Assembly: GCA_017536625.1 (NCBI GenBank)
Contig: JAFXGY010000051.1
Location: 1 to 42,251 of the forward strand
Length of the DNA: 42,251 bases
Direction: 5' to 3'
DNA from: Oscillospiraceae bacterium
Lineage (GTDB): Bacteria; Bacillota; Clostridia; Oscillospirales; Ruminococcaceae
Within the stretch, counting starts at the first letter, position 1, and every line of letters begins with the position of its first letter. Of the stretch, positions 23,587-31,610 are shown one piece after another. The position numbers and the translations under genes were made by a program. Below the pieces are notes generated by a model. That model did no database searches. It had not been told where the DNA came from and worked only from the letters and a program-made list of their open reading frames with translations.

Positions 23587-26025
23587 ATGATTGCAAAAAT
23601 AGCTGTTGATAAAGCCGCTTTCGGCTTTGATAAACTTTTCGATTATTCCGTTCCGAAGGGAATGGAAGAAAAGATAAAACCGGGCTGCCGTGTAATGGTG
23701 CCTTTCGGCGCCGGCGGAAAGAAAAGACAGGGTATGGTTTTCGGAATTTCAAAAAATCCAGATGAGAACCCCGCAAAACTTAAAGATATAGCCTTTCTTC
23801 TCGATGATGAACCTGTAATTTCGGAAGAACTTGCGGAACTTGCAAAACACCTTGCGGTAACGACCTTCTGCCCGCTTTTCGAAGCAGTAAAAGCAATGCT
23901 TCCTCCGGGGCTGAACTATAAACCGGTCTATAAATATTTCGCCGCGGGGGAATCCGAAGACGATGAGCAGCAGCGCATAATAAACTGGCTTCGGAAAAAG
24001 AAAAACGGTGCCGAGGGCGCGAATATCAATAAAGCATTCGGCTTTTCGGATTCCGAATTTATTGATTCCATGGCGGAAAAAGGCCTTTTGCGAAGGGAAG
24101 AAAGCACAAAGCGCAAAATCGGCGACGAAACGACGAAGATGGCGCGAATTTCCGATGAGGAAACGGAACTTGAGGAACAGGGAAAATCCCTTCTCAAAAA
24201 GCCGACCCCGAAGCAGAAAGAGGTAATGGAATTTCTTTCGGAAGTGGGCGCTGCCTGCATCAAGGAAATAAGCTATTTCACCGCCGCAGGAAAAGCAGTT
24301 GTTGAAGGGCTTGAAAAAAAAGGCGTTCTTGAATTTTTTGAACAGGAAGCCTTCCGCCGCCCATATAAAGAAAGTTTTCCGCATTATGACCCTAACGAAA
24401 TAATCCTTTCGGAAGAACAGCAGAATGCCTTTGACGGCATAGCGAAGCTTTGCGATGATAAAAAAGGCTCATCAGCGCTCCTTTTCGGTGTTACAGGAAG
24501 CGGAAAAACCCAGGTCTTTATAAAGCTCATCCAGAGGGAAATTGAAAAAGGAAATCAGGTAATCCTGATGGTGCCCGAAATTTCCCTTACGCCCCAGATG
24601 ATGAACAAATTCTTTTCATATTTCGGAGATTCTGTCGCGGTGGTGCATTCCGCACTTTCCGCAGGGGAAAGAATCGACGAATGGAAGCGCATTGCAAGCG
24701 GAAAAGCGAAAATAATCGTCGGAACCCGTTCCGCCGTTTTTGCTCCGGCAAAAAATCTCGGGCTTATCATCATGGATGAGGAACAGGAGCAGAGCTATAA
24801 ATCCGATCGCTCTCCTCGTTTCCACGCAAGGGATGCGGCGGCCTTCAGATGCAGAAAGCTCGGAATACCGCTTCTGCTTGCTTCCGCCACTCCTTCAATA
24901 GAAACTTTTTATAAAGCTCAGAAAGGGAAAATATCCCTTTTTGAAATGACCGAAAGATATGGCGGCGCAAAGCTTCCGGAATCGGTCATAGTAGATATGA
25001 AAAACGAAATCCTTTCCGGAAGAACAGGAATTTTAAGCGAAGTTCTTGCGGAAGATATTCAGTATAACCTCGATAACGGTCAGCAGTCCATTCTTCTGAT
25101 GAACCGCAGGGGATATAACACCATCGCAAGATGTGCCGAATGCGGAACGGTAAAGGAATGTCCCCGCTGCAATATCCCGCTGATTTATCACAGAGCGAAC
25201 GGAAGGCTTATGTGCCATTATTGCGGCCACAGCGAACATGCAAGCATAAAATGCGATGCCTGCGGCAGCGAATATGTAATGTATTCCGGCTGCGGAACCC
25301 AGAAAGTCGAGGACGAGATTCAGGCACAGTTCCCGGAAGCGAGAATTTTGCGAATGGATCTTGATACCACCATGGCGAAATTCAGCCATGATAAACATTT
25401 TGCTGATTTTGCCGAAGGAAAATACGATATCATGGTCGGAACCCAGATGGTAGCAAAAGGGCTTGATTTCCCAAACGTAACGCTCGTCGGCGTTCTTGCG
25501 GCGGATATGAGCCTTTACGGCGGAGATTACCGAAGCTATGAACGCACCTTCGGGCTTTTGACCCAGGTTATCGGAAGGTGCGGAAGGGCAAAACTTTCCG
25601 GAAGGGCATATATCCAGACCCATTCTCCGGAACACAGTGTAATCGAACTTTCCTGCGCCCAGGATTACAGAATGTTTTATGAGGAAGAAATCATCAACCG
25701 CAAAGTGATGCTCTATCCTCCGTTCTGCTCAATGGGCTCTGTGCTTTTTTCCGGAACGAACGAAAAAATGACAAGGGAAGCGGCTTCTGCCTTTTCGAAG
25801 CTGCTGGAAGAAAAAATTGCAGGGAAGGGAATCCCCATAAGGATTCTCGGCCCGACCCCTTCCCATGTCGCGAAGATCGCGGATAAATATCGCTGGAAGC
25901 TGATAGTGAAATATCGTCCGGATAACGATTTTTTCAAAACAATGGGAGAAACTTTGAAAGAATTTTCAAAAAATAAAGATTTTGTTAAAATTGAGGTCAT
26001 GGCTGACCCCTATGATATAAATTAA
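23587..26025 (+). CDS. priA: primosomal protein N' (PriA replication restart helicase)
   Basis: The ATG at 23587 follows GAAAGGGGC; the earlier in-frame ORF part lies over a repeat and is not coding. The 812-residue protein has the PriA N-terminal DNA-binding domain (FDYSVPKGMEEKIKPGCRV), a helicase core with Walker A GVTGSGKT (301-308), Walker B DEEQ (397-400), ASATPSIET, the eight-cysteine zinc region (about 516-560: CAECG..CPRC..CHYCG..CDACG) and motif V/VI (GTQMVAKGLDFP, GRCGRA). PriA reloads the replisome at stalled or recombined forks. The box reads DEEQ instead of DEEH. The next gene, def, follows after 21 bases, the common Firmicute order priA-def-fmt. Confidence 0.96.
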   Translation: MIAKIAVDKAAFGFDKLFDYSVPKGMEEKIKPGCRVMVPFGAGGKKRQGMVFGISKNPDENPAKLKDIAFLLDDEPVISEELAELAKHLAVTTFCPLFEAVKAMLPPGLNYKPVYKYFAAGESEDDEQQRIINWLRKKKNGAEGANINKAFGFSDSEFIDSMAEKGLLRREESTKRKIGDETTKMARISDEETELEEQGKSLLKKPTPKQKEVMEFLSEVGAACIKEISYFTAAGKAVVEGLEKKGVLEFFEQEAFRRPYKESFPHYDPNEIILSEEQQNAFDGIAKLCDDKKGSSALLFGVTGSGKTQVFIKLIQREIEKGNQVILMVPEISLTPQMMNKFFSYFGDSVAVVHSALSAGERIDEWKRIASGKAKIIVGTRSAVFAPAKNLGLIIMDEEQEQSYKSDRSPRFHARDAAAFRCRKLGIPLLLASATPSIETFYKAQKGKISLFEMTERYGGAKLPESVIVDMKNEILSGRTGILSEVLAEDIQYNLDNGQQSILLMNRRGYNTIARCAECGTVKECPRCNIPLIYHRANGRLMCHYCGHSEHASIKCDACGSEYVMYSGCGTQKVEDEIQAQFPEARILRMDLDTTMAKFSHDKHFADFAEGKYDIMVGTQMVAKGLDFPNVTLVGVLAADMSLYGGDYRSYERTFGLLTQVIGRCGRAKLSGRAYIQTHSPEHSVIELSCAQDYRMFYEEEIINRKVMLYPPFCSMGSVLFSGTNEKMTREAASAFSKLLEEKIAGKGIPIRILGPTPSHVAKIADKYRWKLIVKYRPDNDFFKTMGETLKEFSKNKDFVKIEVMADPYDIN

Positions 26026-26046
26026 CATTGGAAAGGTGAAATAATA

Positions 26047-26517
26047 ATGGCACTGAGAAATATAGTAAAAGACGGCGACCCGATTCTTCGTAAAGTATGC
26101 CGTCCGGTCGAAAAATTTGATGAAAAACTCTGGACTCTTCTTGACGATATGGCAGAAACCATGCACGAAGCGGACGGAGTTGGCATTGCCGGACCCCAGG
26201 TAGGTATTATGAGAAGGGTCTGCGTCGTTGACTGTTATGATGAAGACGGCGTTATTGAACTCATCAACCCGAAAATTGTTGCAACCGCCGGCGAACAGAC
26301 CGGAAACGAAGGCTGCCTTTCCTTCCCGGGAAAATGGGGAACTGTCACAAGACCTCTTGCGGTAACTGTCCGCGCCCAGAACCGTTTTGGCGAGGAATTT
26401 GAAATCAGCGGAAGAGAACTCAAAGCAAGAGCCTTCTGCCACGAAATCGACCATCTCAACGGGGTCTGCTTTGTTGACCTTGCAAAAGATATTACCATCG
26501 AAAAAGGTGAGGAATAA
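26047..26517 (+). CDS. def: peptide deformylase
   Basis: The 156-residue enzyme removes the formyl group from nascent protein N-termini. All three conserved motifs are seen: GVGIAGPQVG, EGCLSFP (Cys metal ligand) and HEIDHLNGV (both His ligands and the catalytic Glu). Length is typical for the short type found in Clostridia. The ribosome site is GGAAAGGTGA. Its stop codon overlaps the ATG of fmt by one base (TAATG), so translation is probably coupled. Confidence 0.97.
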   Translation: MALRNIVKDGDPILRKVCRPVEKFDEKLWTLLDDMAETMHEADGVGIAGPQVGIMRRVCVVDCYDEDGVIELINPKIVATAGEQTGNEGCLSFPGKWGTVTRPLAVTVRAQNRFGEEFEISGRELKARAFCHEIDHLNGVCFVDLAKDITIEKGEE

Positions 26518-27449
26518 TGAAAGATATGCGAATCGTCTTTATGGGAACGCCGGATTTTGCCGCAGCGATTCTTCAAAGACTTATTGATACCGGAAGAAAC
26601 GTCGTCGGCGTTTTTTCCCAGCCGGATAAACCGGTCGGAAGAAAACAGATAATCACCCCCACCGCAACAAAGGTTGTTGCAATAGAACATAACATTCCGG
26701 TTTTCCAGCCCGCAAAGCTTCGTGACGGCGAAGCGCTTAAAATCATGCAGGAATTAAAGCCCGATTTAACCGTTGTTGCCGCCTATGGCAAAATCCTTCC
26801 GAAGGATATCCTTGAGGTATCTCCTCTTGGCAACGTAAACGTCCACGGAAGCCTTCTTCCAAAATACAGAGGTTCTGCACCTATCCAGTGGTCGGTGATA
26901 AACGGCGATGAAATCACCGGAATCACCACCATGTTCATGGCGGAAGGTATGGATACCGGCGATATGATTATGAAGTTCGAACTCCCTATCGGCGAAGACG
27001 AAACCGCCGGCGAGCTTTTTGACAGAATGGCGGAGCTCGGCGCAGAATCCATCGAAAAAACCCTCGAACTTTTTGATAAGGGCGAAGTGAAAGCCGAGCC
27101 CCAGAACGAGGAAGAAGCAACCTATGCCCCGATGCTCAAAAAGGAAATGGGCGAAATCGATTTTTCCAAAACCGCCGAAGAAATTCACAATCTTGCAAGG
27201 GGGCTTAACCCCTGGCCAATGGCATATACCTTCCTTGACGGAAAATCCATAAAAATCCATGCCGCAAAAATTGCGGAAGGTTTTTCCGGCGCGGAAGGAA
27301 CCCTTCTCGACGAAAAACGCTTTATAGTCGGCTGCAAAAACGGCGCGGTCGAATTCATAACCGTTCAGCCGGAGGGGAAAAATAAAATGTCCGGCGCAGA
27401 CTTTATAAGAGGCAGACGCCTTGAAAAAGGAACGGTTTTCGGCAAATAA
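26517..27449 (+). CDS. fmt: methionyl-tRNA formyltransferase
   Basis: The 310-residue product formylates initiator Met-tRNA. Conserved parts: MRIVFMGTPDFAAAIL, a folate-domain VHGSLLPKYRGSAPIQW with the SLLPKYRG motif, GDEITGITTMFMAEGMDTGDM, and a C-terminal OB-like domain (ending RGRRLEKGTVFGK). The start overlaps the end of def; an internal ATG at 26526, giving the usual MRIVFMG start, is an alternative. The neighbouring def gene acts in the same formylation-deformylation cycle. Confidence 0.97.
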   Translation: MKDMRIVFMGTPDFAAAILQRLIDTGRNVVGVFSQPDKPVGRKQIITPTATKVVAIEHNIPVFQPAKLRDGEALKIMQELKPDLTVVAAYGKILPKDILEVSPLGNVNVHGSLLPKYRGSAPIQWSVINGDEITGITTMFMAEGMDTGDMIMKFELPIGEDETAGELFDRMAELGAESIEKTLELFDKGEVKAEPQNEEEATYAPMLKKEMGEIDFSKTAEEIHNLARGLNPWPMAYTFLDGKSIKIHAAKIAEGFSGAEGTLLDEKRFIVGCKNGAVEFITVQPEGKNKMSGADFIRGRRLEKGTVFGK

Positions 27450-27466
27450 ACAAGAGGTGAAAATAA

Positions 27467-28168
27467 ATGCCGTATTTTTATTTTGATATTTATTATCTTA
27501 TTCTCATTGTACCTGCGCTTCTTTTCGGCCTTTGGGCGCAAAGCCAGGTGAACAGCAACTTTGCAAAATACAGCAAAATCGGAACCATGCGCGGAATGAC
27601 CGGCGCAGAAGCGGTGGAATATATCCTTCAGCAAAACGGAATTTATGATGTTAACGTAGTTGATGCAAAAGGAACTCAAAGACATTCTTATGTTAAAGGC
27701 AGAAATGGCAAATATATATTTCTTTCCGATGGTTTGTATCATAGCACCTCTATTGCTGCAATAGGCGTAGCCGCACATGAAGCCGCACATGCAGTTCAAG
27801 ATAAAGAAAATTATCTTCTTTTAAGAATGAAATTTATGATTGAACCAGCTTCAAATGTAGGAAGTTATCTTTATTTTCCGCTTATTTTACTAGGAATTAT
27901 TTTTTCGTCCCAATATCTTGTTAATCTCGGAATTGTGGTTTTTTCATTGACTTCAATTTTCCTTGTAATTATGACCGCTTCGGAATTCAACGCTTCCGAC
28001 AGAGCGATAAAAACCCTTGAAGGCAGCGGAATCCTTTACGGTGATGAAATCACCGGAGCGAAACGCGTGCTCAAAGCCGCCGCTCTTACCTATGTTGCGG
28101 CGCTTGTTTCTTCCCTTGCCCAGCTTTTGCGCCTTATCCTTATTTTCGGCGGCAGAAGAAGAGATTAA
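27467..28168 (+). CDS. YugP-type membrane zinc metallopeptidase
   Basis: The 233-residue product has an N-terminal transmembrane helix (YYLILIVPALLFGLWAQ), the zinc motif HEAAHAVQ near residue 105, and two or three further transmembrane stretches (about 128-160 and 203-228). This is the neutral zinc metallopeptidase family of YugP (Zn_peptidase_2), of unknown substrate. The usual 'GxLTDHYDP..LRLS' part before the zinc site is replaced by KGTQRHSYVKGRNGKYIFLS. Bases about 27650-27960 use TTA, CTA, TCA and GTA codons more than the flanks do. The gene lies between fmt and rsmB. Confidence 0.85.
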   Translation: MPYFYFDIYYLILIVPALLFGLWAQSQVNSNFAKYSKIGTMRGMTGAEAVEYILQQNGIYDVNVVDAKGTQRHSYVKGRNGKYIFLSDGLYHSTSIAAIGVAAHEAAHAVQDKENYLLLRMKFMIEPASNVGSYLYFPLILLGIIFSSQYLVNLGIVVFSLTSIFLVIMTASEFNASDRAIKTLEGSGILYGDEITGAKRVLKAAALTYVAALVSSLAQLLRLILIFGGRRRD

Positions 28169-28227
28169 ATTTGTTTTGATATGATATAAAAATCCAATTT
28201 TATCTGCATTAAAAGGAGTTATTTTTT

Positions 28228-29544
28228 ATGGCAAACACAAGAACGCTTGCAGTAAAAGCCCTTATGAGGGTGAACGAAGGCGGATTTTCGAATATCGTGC
28301 TCGATGCGCTCCTTTCCGGTGCTCAGCTTGAGCACCGCGACAGAGCCTTCGTTTCCGCTCTTTTTTATGGCGTTCTTGAACGCCGCATAACCCTTGATAA
28401 AGTGATAAAAAGATATTCCTCAAAACCGCTCGAAAGCCTTGAACCGGCGGTTCTTGAATGTCTGCGAATCGGTTTTTATCAGCTTATCTATATGAATTCC
28501 GTGCCGGATATGGCGGCGCTTAATGAAACGGTCGAAGCCGTAAAACAGCTCGGCTTTGCAAAAGCTTCCGGTTTTGTGAACGGAATCATGCGTTCCTTCG
28601 TAAGGGACGGCAAAAAATTCGATTTTTCACGCCTCGATAAAATCGGAAGGCTTTCTGCCGAATATTCCGCACCGATATGGCTTTGCAAAAAATGGTGCAA
28701 TGAATACGGCGAAGAAAAAACAGAAACCGCCCTTCGTGAATCTCTCGGTTCCGTGCCGATTTTTGCAAGGGTGAACACCACAAAAACCAATGCGGAAGAA
28801 CTTATGAGCATTCTTGCGGAAGAAAACGTAAAATCCGTGCTCATGGAAGAAATTCCGGATGCTCTGCAGGTTTATTCCGTTGCCCCCCAAAGCACAAAAG
28901 CATATAAAAACGGTCTTTTCCACGTTCAGGATATTTCAAGCCAGCTCTGCGCAAGGGCAGTCGGTGCTCAAAAAGGGGAAAGAGTGCTCGATGTGTGCTC
29001 AGCCCCCGGCGGAAAGACTTTCACCGTTGCTCAGCTTATGGAAAACGATGGCGAAATAGTTGCCTGCGACCTTCATCCAAAAAGAGCAGGCCTTGTTAAA
29101 AACGGCGCCGAACGCCTTGGGCTTTCAATAGTTACCGCAAAGGCAAACGACGCAACGGTTTTTAACGAAAAACTCGGCACCTTCGACAGAATCCTCTGCG
29201 ACGTTCCGTGCTCGGGTCTTGGCGTAATCCGCCGCAAACCGGAAATCCGCTTTAAAGACCCTGCGGAAATTTCCGCTCTGCCGAAAATCCAGTATAAAAT
29301 CGCCTCAACCTCCGCCGGATATCTTAAAGAGGGCGGCACAATGGTCTATTCCACCTGCACCCTTTCAAAAGAAGAAAATGAACATGTCGTGAAGCGACTT
29401 ATGGAAGAGGATGGGCTTCTTCCGTGCGAACTTCCGGAAGAACTTAAAAAATATTCAAAGGACGGTTTTTCCGTCACCCTTATGCCCGGAGAAATCAATT
29501 CCGACGGCTTTTATTTCGCAAAACTGAGGAAGGAAGTCAAATGA
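28228..29544 (+). CDS. rsmB: 16S rRNA (cytosine-967 C5) methyltransferase
   Basis: The 438-residue protein has an N-terminal NusB-like RNA-binding domain (residues about 1-130, LERRITLDKVIKRY) and a C-terminal SAM-dependent methyltransferase: LDVCSAPGGKT (SAM binding), CDVPCSGLGVIRRKPEIRF (the PCSG catalytic motif) and YSTCTLSKEENE (second catalytic Cys). It methylates C967 of 16S rRNA. AAAGGAG precedes the ATG. Its TGA overlaps the ATG of rlmN (ATGA), a sign of coupled translation. Confidence 0.96.
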   Translation: MANTRTLAVKALMRVNEGGFSNIVLDALLSGAQLEHRDRAFVSALFYGVLERRITLDKVIKRYSSKPLESLEPAVLECLRIGFYQLIYMNSVPDMAALNETVEAVKQLGFAKASGFVNGIMRSFVRDGKKFDFSRLDKIGRLSAEYSAPIWLCKKWCNEYGEEKTETALRESLGSVPIFARVNTTKTNAEELMSILAEENVKSVLMEEIPDALQVYSVAPQSTKAYKNGLFHVQDISSQLCARAVGAQKGERVLDVCSAPGGKTFTVAQLMENDGEIVACDLHPKRAGLVKNGAERLGLSIVTAKANDATVFNEKLGTFDRILCDVPCSGLGVIRRKPEIRFKDPAEISALPKIQYKIASTSAGYLKEGGTMVYSTCTLSKEENEHVVKRLMEEDGLLPCELPEELKKYSKDGFSVTLMPGEINSDGFYFAKLRKEVK

Positions 29545-30605
29545 TGAAAGATCTGCGCTCACTTACATACGAACAGCTTTGTGAAGAAGTAAAAGCCATG
29601 GGCCAGCCTTCTTTCCGTGCAAAACAAATTTATTCCTGGCTCCATGAAAAAAGGGCGGAAGATTATTCCGAAATGTCGAATCTTCCCGCAGCCCTTAGGG
29701 AAAAACTTTCTTCCGAATACGCCCTTGCGAAAGTTTCCATCGAACGCAGAATGGTTTCAAAAATCGACGGAACGGTAAAATATCTTTTTCGTCTTGAAGA
29801 CGGTGAACACGTCGAAGGTGTCCGAATGGCATATAAGCGCGGCGGAAGCCTTTGCATTTCCACCCAATGCGGCTGCAGAATGGGCTGCACTTTCTGCGCT
29901 TCAACTCTTACCGGCCTTTGCAGAAACCTTACCCCTTCCGAAATGCTTTCGGAAGTTTATCTTGCGGCAAAGGACGCGGAAGAGCACGGCGAAAAAATCG
30001 CTTCTCTCGTCCTTATGGGAATCGGCGAACCCCTTGATAACTTCGATAATGTGATGGATTTCCTCACGATTCTCTCTTCAGATAACGGCTTCAACCTCGG
30101 AATGCGCCATATTTCCCTTTCCACCTGCGGATTGGTCGATAAGATATATAAACTGGCGGAAAGAAAGCTCCAGCTCACTCTTTCTGTTTCGCTCCATGCG
30201 CCGAATGACGAGATTCGAAGAAGAACCATGCCCGTCGCAAAACGCTGGCCCATTGATGAACTCATTAAAGCCTGCCGGGATTATTTCGATATCACCGGAC
30301 GCCGAATCTCTTTTGAATATGCGCTTATCGATGGAGTCAACGACCAGCCGGAGCACGCAATGGAACTTATAAAGCTCCTCAAAGGCATGGGTGCCCATGT
30401 AAACCTTATTCCGGTCAATAAAGTAAACGAAACCGGATATAAACGCGGCAAAAGGGAATCTGTCGAAGCCTTCGCAAAGCTCCTCAACGATAACGGACAG
30501 AACGCAACCATTCGCCGTGAACTCGGAAGCGATATCAATGCCGCCTGCGGTCAGCTTAGAAGAAGTACCATAAAAACCGAAAAAGGCGGAACTCTTTCGG
30601 AATAA
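29541..30605 (+). CDS. rlmN: dual-specificity 23S rRNA A2503/tRNA A37 methyltransferase
   Basis: The 354-residue radical SAM enzyme methylates C2 of adenine in 23S rRNA (A2503) and some tRNAs. The cluster-binding motif CGCRMGCTFCAST is present, with GIGEPLDNFDNV, the family's SAM-binding phrase, ISLSTCGLV, and the mechanistic C-terminal cysteine in AACGQLRR. The N-terminal accessory domain FRAKQIYSWLHEKRAEDYSEMSNLP is typical. Two ATG codons start it (29541, 29544); the first overlaps rsmB. The stop is followed by a strong promoter for the next unit. Confidence 0.97.
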   Translation: MMKDLRSLTYEQLCEEVKAMGQPSFRAKQIYSWLHEKRAEDYSEMSNLPAALREKLSSEYALAKVSIERRMVSKIDGTVKYLFRLEDGEHVEGVRMAYKRGGSLCISTQCGCRMGCTFCASTLTGLCRNLTPSEMLSEVYLAAKDAEEHGEKIASLVLMGIGEPLDNFDNVMDFLTILSSDNGFNLGMRHISLSTCGLVDKIYKLAERKLQLTLSVSLHAPNDEIRRRTMPVAKRWPIDELIKACRDYFDITGRRISFEYALIDGVNDQPEHAMELIKLLKGMGAHVNLIPVNKVNETGYKRGKRESVEAFAKLLNDNGQNATIRRELGSDINAACGQLRRSTIKTEKGGTLSE

Positions 30606-30608
30606 AAT

Positions 30609-30637
30609 TTGACATATCGGCAAATAAGATATACAAT
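30609..30637 (+). promoter_or_regulatory. sigma-A type promoter of the phosphatase-kinase operon
   Basis: TTGACA (30609-30614) and TACAAT (30632-30637) are exactly 17 bases apart, 39 bases before the TTG start at 30677. It lies immediately after the rlmN stop. Confidence 0.88.
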
Positions 30638-30676
30638 AAACTATTAAGAGAATTTTTATAAAGGAGGCGGAAAGTT

Positions 30677-30862
30677 TTGTATCATGTAGTCGAATATATA
30701 AAAATGGCCGGAAGTATCCGCAAGGAAAAATACAAAACTCCCGAACCTCCGAACGAAGTTGCAAAACTTGTAATAAAAGGCTTCGATAACTGGAAAATAG
30801 GAAGAGCCTGGAACTATTGGTTCCATAATTTCAAAGGAATCGGAAAAAGAGGTGAAAACTGA
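30677..30862 (+). CDS. 61-residue basic protein, first gene of the phosphatase-kinase unit
   Basis: AAGGAGG (30661-30667) is 9 bases before a TTG, and the promoter above is directed at this gene. The protein is basic and aromatic-rich (KIGRAWNYWFHNFKGIGKRGEN at the end in two parts), has no signal peptide or obvious transmembrane helix, and is unrecognised. Its stop lies one base before the ATG of the phosphatase gene. The first-gene position in an operon that controls surface Ser/Thr phosphorylation makes it worth noting, but the reading frame could also be a leader. The chance that it is a real gene is good because of the ribosome site. Confidence 0.6.
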   Translation: MYHVVEYIKMAGSIRKEKYKTPEPPNEVAKLVIKGFDNWKIGRAWNYWFHNFKGIGKRGEN

Positions 30863-30863
30863 T

Positions 30864-31595
30864 ATGCTGAAATCTTTCGGAAAAACCGATGTGGGCAACG
30901 TGCGCGAAATGAATCAGGACGATTTCAACTGCGGCGTTCTTGGCGATGACGCCGTTTTTGCAGTGGTCTGCGACGGCATGGGCGGCGAAAAAGGCGGCAA
31001 TATCGCAAGCCGCACAGCCTGTGATATCGTCACCGACAGCGTAACCGCAGCCTATGGAAGCGGCTTCGGCGATAATTCCATCAAAAGAATCCTCCAAACT
31101 GCGGTAACGGCGGCAAACGTTTCTGTTTTCGACCGTTCCCAGCGTGATCCGGGTCTTCGGGGAATGGGAACCACCATCGTTGCGGCAATAGTCACCGACG
31201 GAATGGCCCATGTTATCCATGCGGGTGACAGCAGAGCATATCATGTAACCGAAAACGGAATCGAACAGGTGACGAAGGATCATTCCGTGGTCCAGCTTCT
31301 TGTTGACCGCGGCGAAATCACCGCGGAAGAAGCAAGATTCCACCCCAAAAAACACTTCATAACAAGGGCACTCGGAGTTATGTCCATAATCGATCTCGAT
31401 TACTGCGAATTTCCTGTAAAGGAAGGGGAAGCAATCATGGTCTGCACCGATGGACTTTCCAACTATTTTTCCAATGAAGAACTTTTTGAAATGATAAAAA
31501 ATGCCGGATATTCCAAATGCGTTGATAAACTTATCAATGCCGCCAAAAAAGCCGGCGGCGCGGACAACATCACCGTTGTCTGCATCACCAGATAA
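30864..31595 (+). CDS. PP2C-family Ser/Thr protein phosphatase (PrpC/Stp)
   Basis: I chose the ATG at 30864 because GAGGTGA lies 9 bases before it and it gives the usual MLKSFGKTDVGNVREMNQDD start; a GTG at 30852 is less likely. The 243-residue protein has the PP2C motifs: the metal-binding NQDD, VCDGMGGEKGG, GTTIVAAIV, VIHAGDSRAY, KDHSVVQLLVDRGEI and CTDGLSNYF, with ADNITVVCI at the end. It dephosphorylates targets of the PASTA kinase encoded just downstream, the usual pair in Firmicutes. Confidence 0.96.
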   Translation: MLKSFGKTDVGNVREMNQDDFNCGVLGDDAVFAVVCDGMGGEKGGNIASRTACDIVTDSVTAAYGSGFGDNSIKRILQTAVTAANVSVFDRSQRDPGLRGMGTTIVAAIVTDGMAHVIHAGDSRAYHVTENGIEQVTKDHSVVQLLVDRGEITAEEARFHPKKHFITRALGVMSIIDLDYCEFPVKEGEAIMVCTDGLSNYFSNEELFEMIKNAGYSKCVDKLINAAKKAGGADNITVVCITR

Positions 31596-31610
31596 TCCGG
31601 GAGGTTACTG

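Noticed and set aside
24775-24786. DEEQ in place of DEEH in PriA as a sign of inactivation
   Set aside because: All other helicase motifs and the eight cysteines are intact, and I recall this variant in other clostridial PriA proteins.
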